From Mesorhizobium sp. M4B.F.Ca.ET.203.01.1.1 (GTDB lineage: Bacteria > Pseudomonadota > Alphaproteobacteria > Rhizobiales > Rhizobiaceae): DNA of 64,000 nucleotides. The DNA lies in contig NZ_SRUO01000008.1 in assembly GCF_004791025.1 (NCBI RefSeq), positions 202,644-266,643 on the forward strand. Direction: 5' to 3'. The stretch's first letter is position 1. Each line of letters begins with the position of its first letter. Shown here one piece after another: positions 63,950 through 64,000 of this stretch. The notes beneath the pieces were generated by a model. It was not told the origin of the DNA. It did no database searches and worked only from the letters and a program-made list of their open reading frames with translations. Made by a program: the position numbers and the translations under genes.

Positions 63950-64000
63950 ATGACGATTTCAGAGCTTACGCTTAAATCCAGCGATCACGAGCCCGCGCGC
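63950..64000 (+). CDS. Start of an unidentified gene (partial)
   Basis: An ATG with GAGGG nine bases upstream opens a frame of 17 codons (MTISELTLKSSDHEPAR) that continues past the edge. It is 169 bases after the AddA-like stop. Too little is visible to name it; it could belong to the same operon. Confidence 0.4.
   Translation, partial: MTISELTLKSSDHEPAR

Noticed and set aside
1..64000. CRISPR array
   Set aside because: No regularly spaced short repeats were seen.
22400..64000. Second copy of the tRNA-Asn 3' end marking the right island boundary
   Set aside because: No matching repeat found by eye in the window; the boundary is probably beyond it.

Overview
The window reads as an alphaproteobacterial chromosome of the Mesorhizobium/Phyllobacteriaceae type. 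It has high GC, rhizobial gene neighbourhoods (scpA-nagZ-SPOR-argS-dgt, exoR-ilvD), a PopZ protein, MucR/Ros-type regulation and a Ti-type conjugation module. No database was searched. Family names come from recognising motifs and are graded by confidence.

Region 1 (1-22.4 kb) is conserved core: the scpA start, nagZ, a long SPOR-domain envelope protein, argS, a dGTPase-like HD hydrolase, an ErpA/HesB iron-sulfur carrier, a VOC protein, xth, an ExoR-like Sel1-repeat regulator, ilvD, a FadL-type porin, valS, a second VOC protein, popZ, a TolC-type channel, a Pcm-type methyltransferase, tRNA-Cys and a small membrane protein. The region ends at tRNA-Asn. Several strong intrinsic terminators separate the units.

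Region 2 (22.4-29.1 kb), directly after the 3' end of tRNA-Asn, looks like the left part of an integrated conjugative or mobilisable element. It holds a 53-residue membrane peptide, a MerR-DUF433 / DUF5615 toxin-antitoxin pair, a degenerate tRNA-like fragment, the relaxase-helicase traA, an oriT-like nick site, traC, traD and an ArdC-type antirestriction gene with structured upstream DNA. No integrase or matching att repeat is visible, so the other end probably lies beyond the window.

Region 3 (29.1-51.6 kb) is a dense defence-type island: a HEPN protein, an Avs3b-like partner and a 2101-residue Avs3-like nuclease-STAND ATPase; a PIN-like protein facing a small NAVRHGDG protein; DUF2971 and PD-(D/E)XK proteins; a frameshifted TIGR02391/HEPN gene; two AT-rich membrane-anchored proteins; a DUF6650-like protein; a helicase IV-like enzyme with a zinc ribbon; a MucR-like regulator; and a VQHK-type nuclease candidate.

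Region 4 (51.6-57.0 kb) carries an IS21 istA remnant and a four-gene minus-strand operon: LodA-like quinoprotein, LodB-like flavoprotein, exported di-haem c-type protein and BP74-like protein. Region 5 (57.0-64.0 kb) holds an AddB/AddA-like nuclease-helicase pair in a translationally coupled operon, then the start of one more gene.

The most unusual features are three same-orientation copies of a degenerate gene 3' end (about 48.57, 51.92 and 57.51 kb), which separate successive modules of the island, and the LodA-like operon. Its oxidase keeps the cofactor-type Cys motif but appears to have Phe where LodA-family members have the partner Trp.
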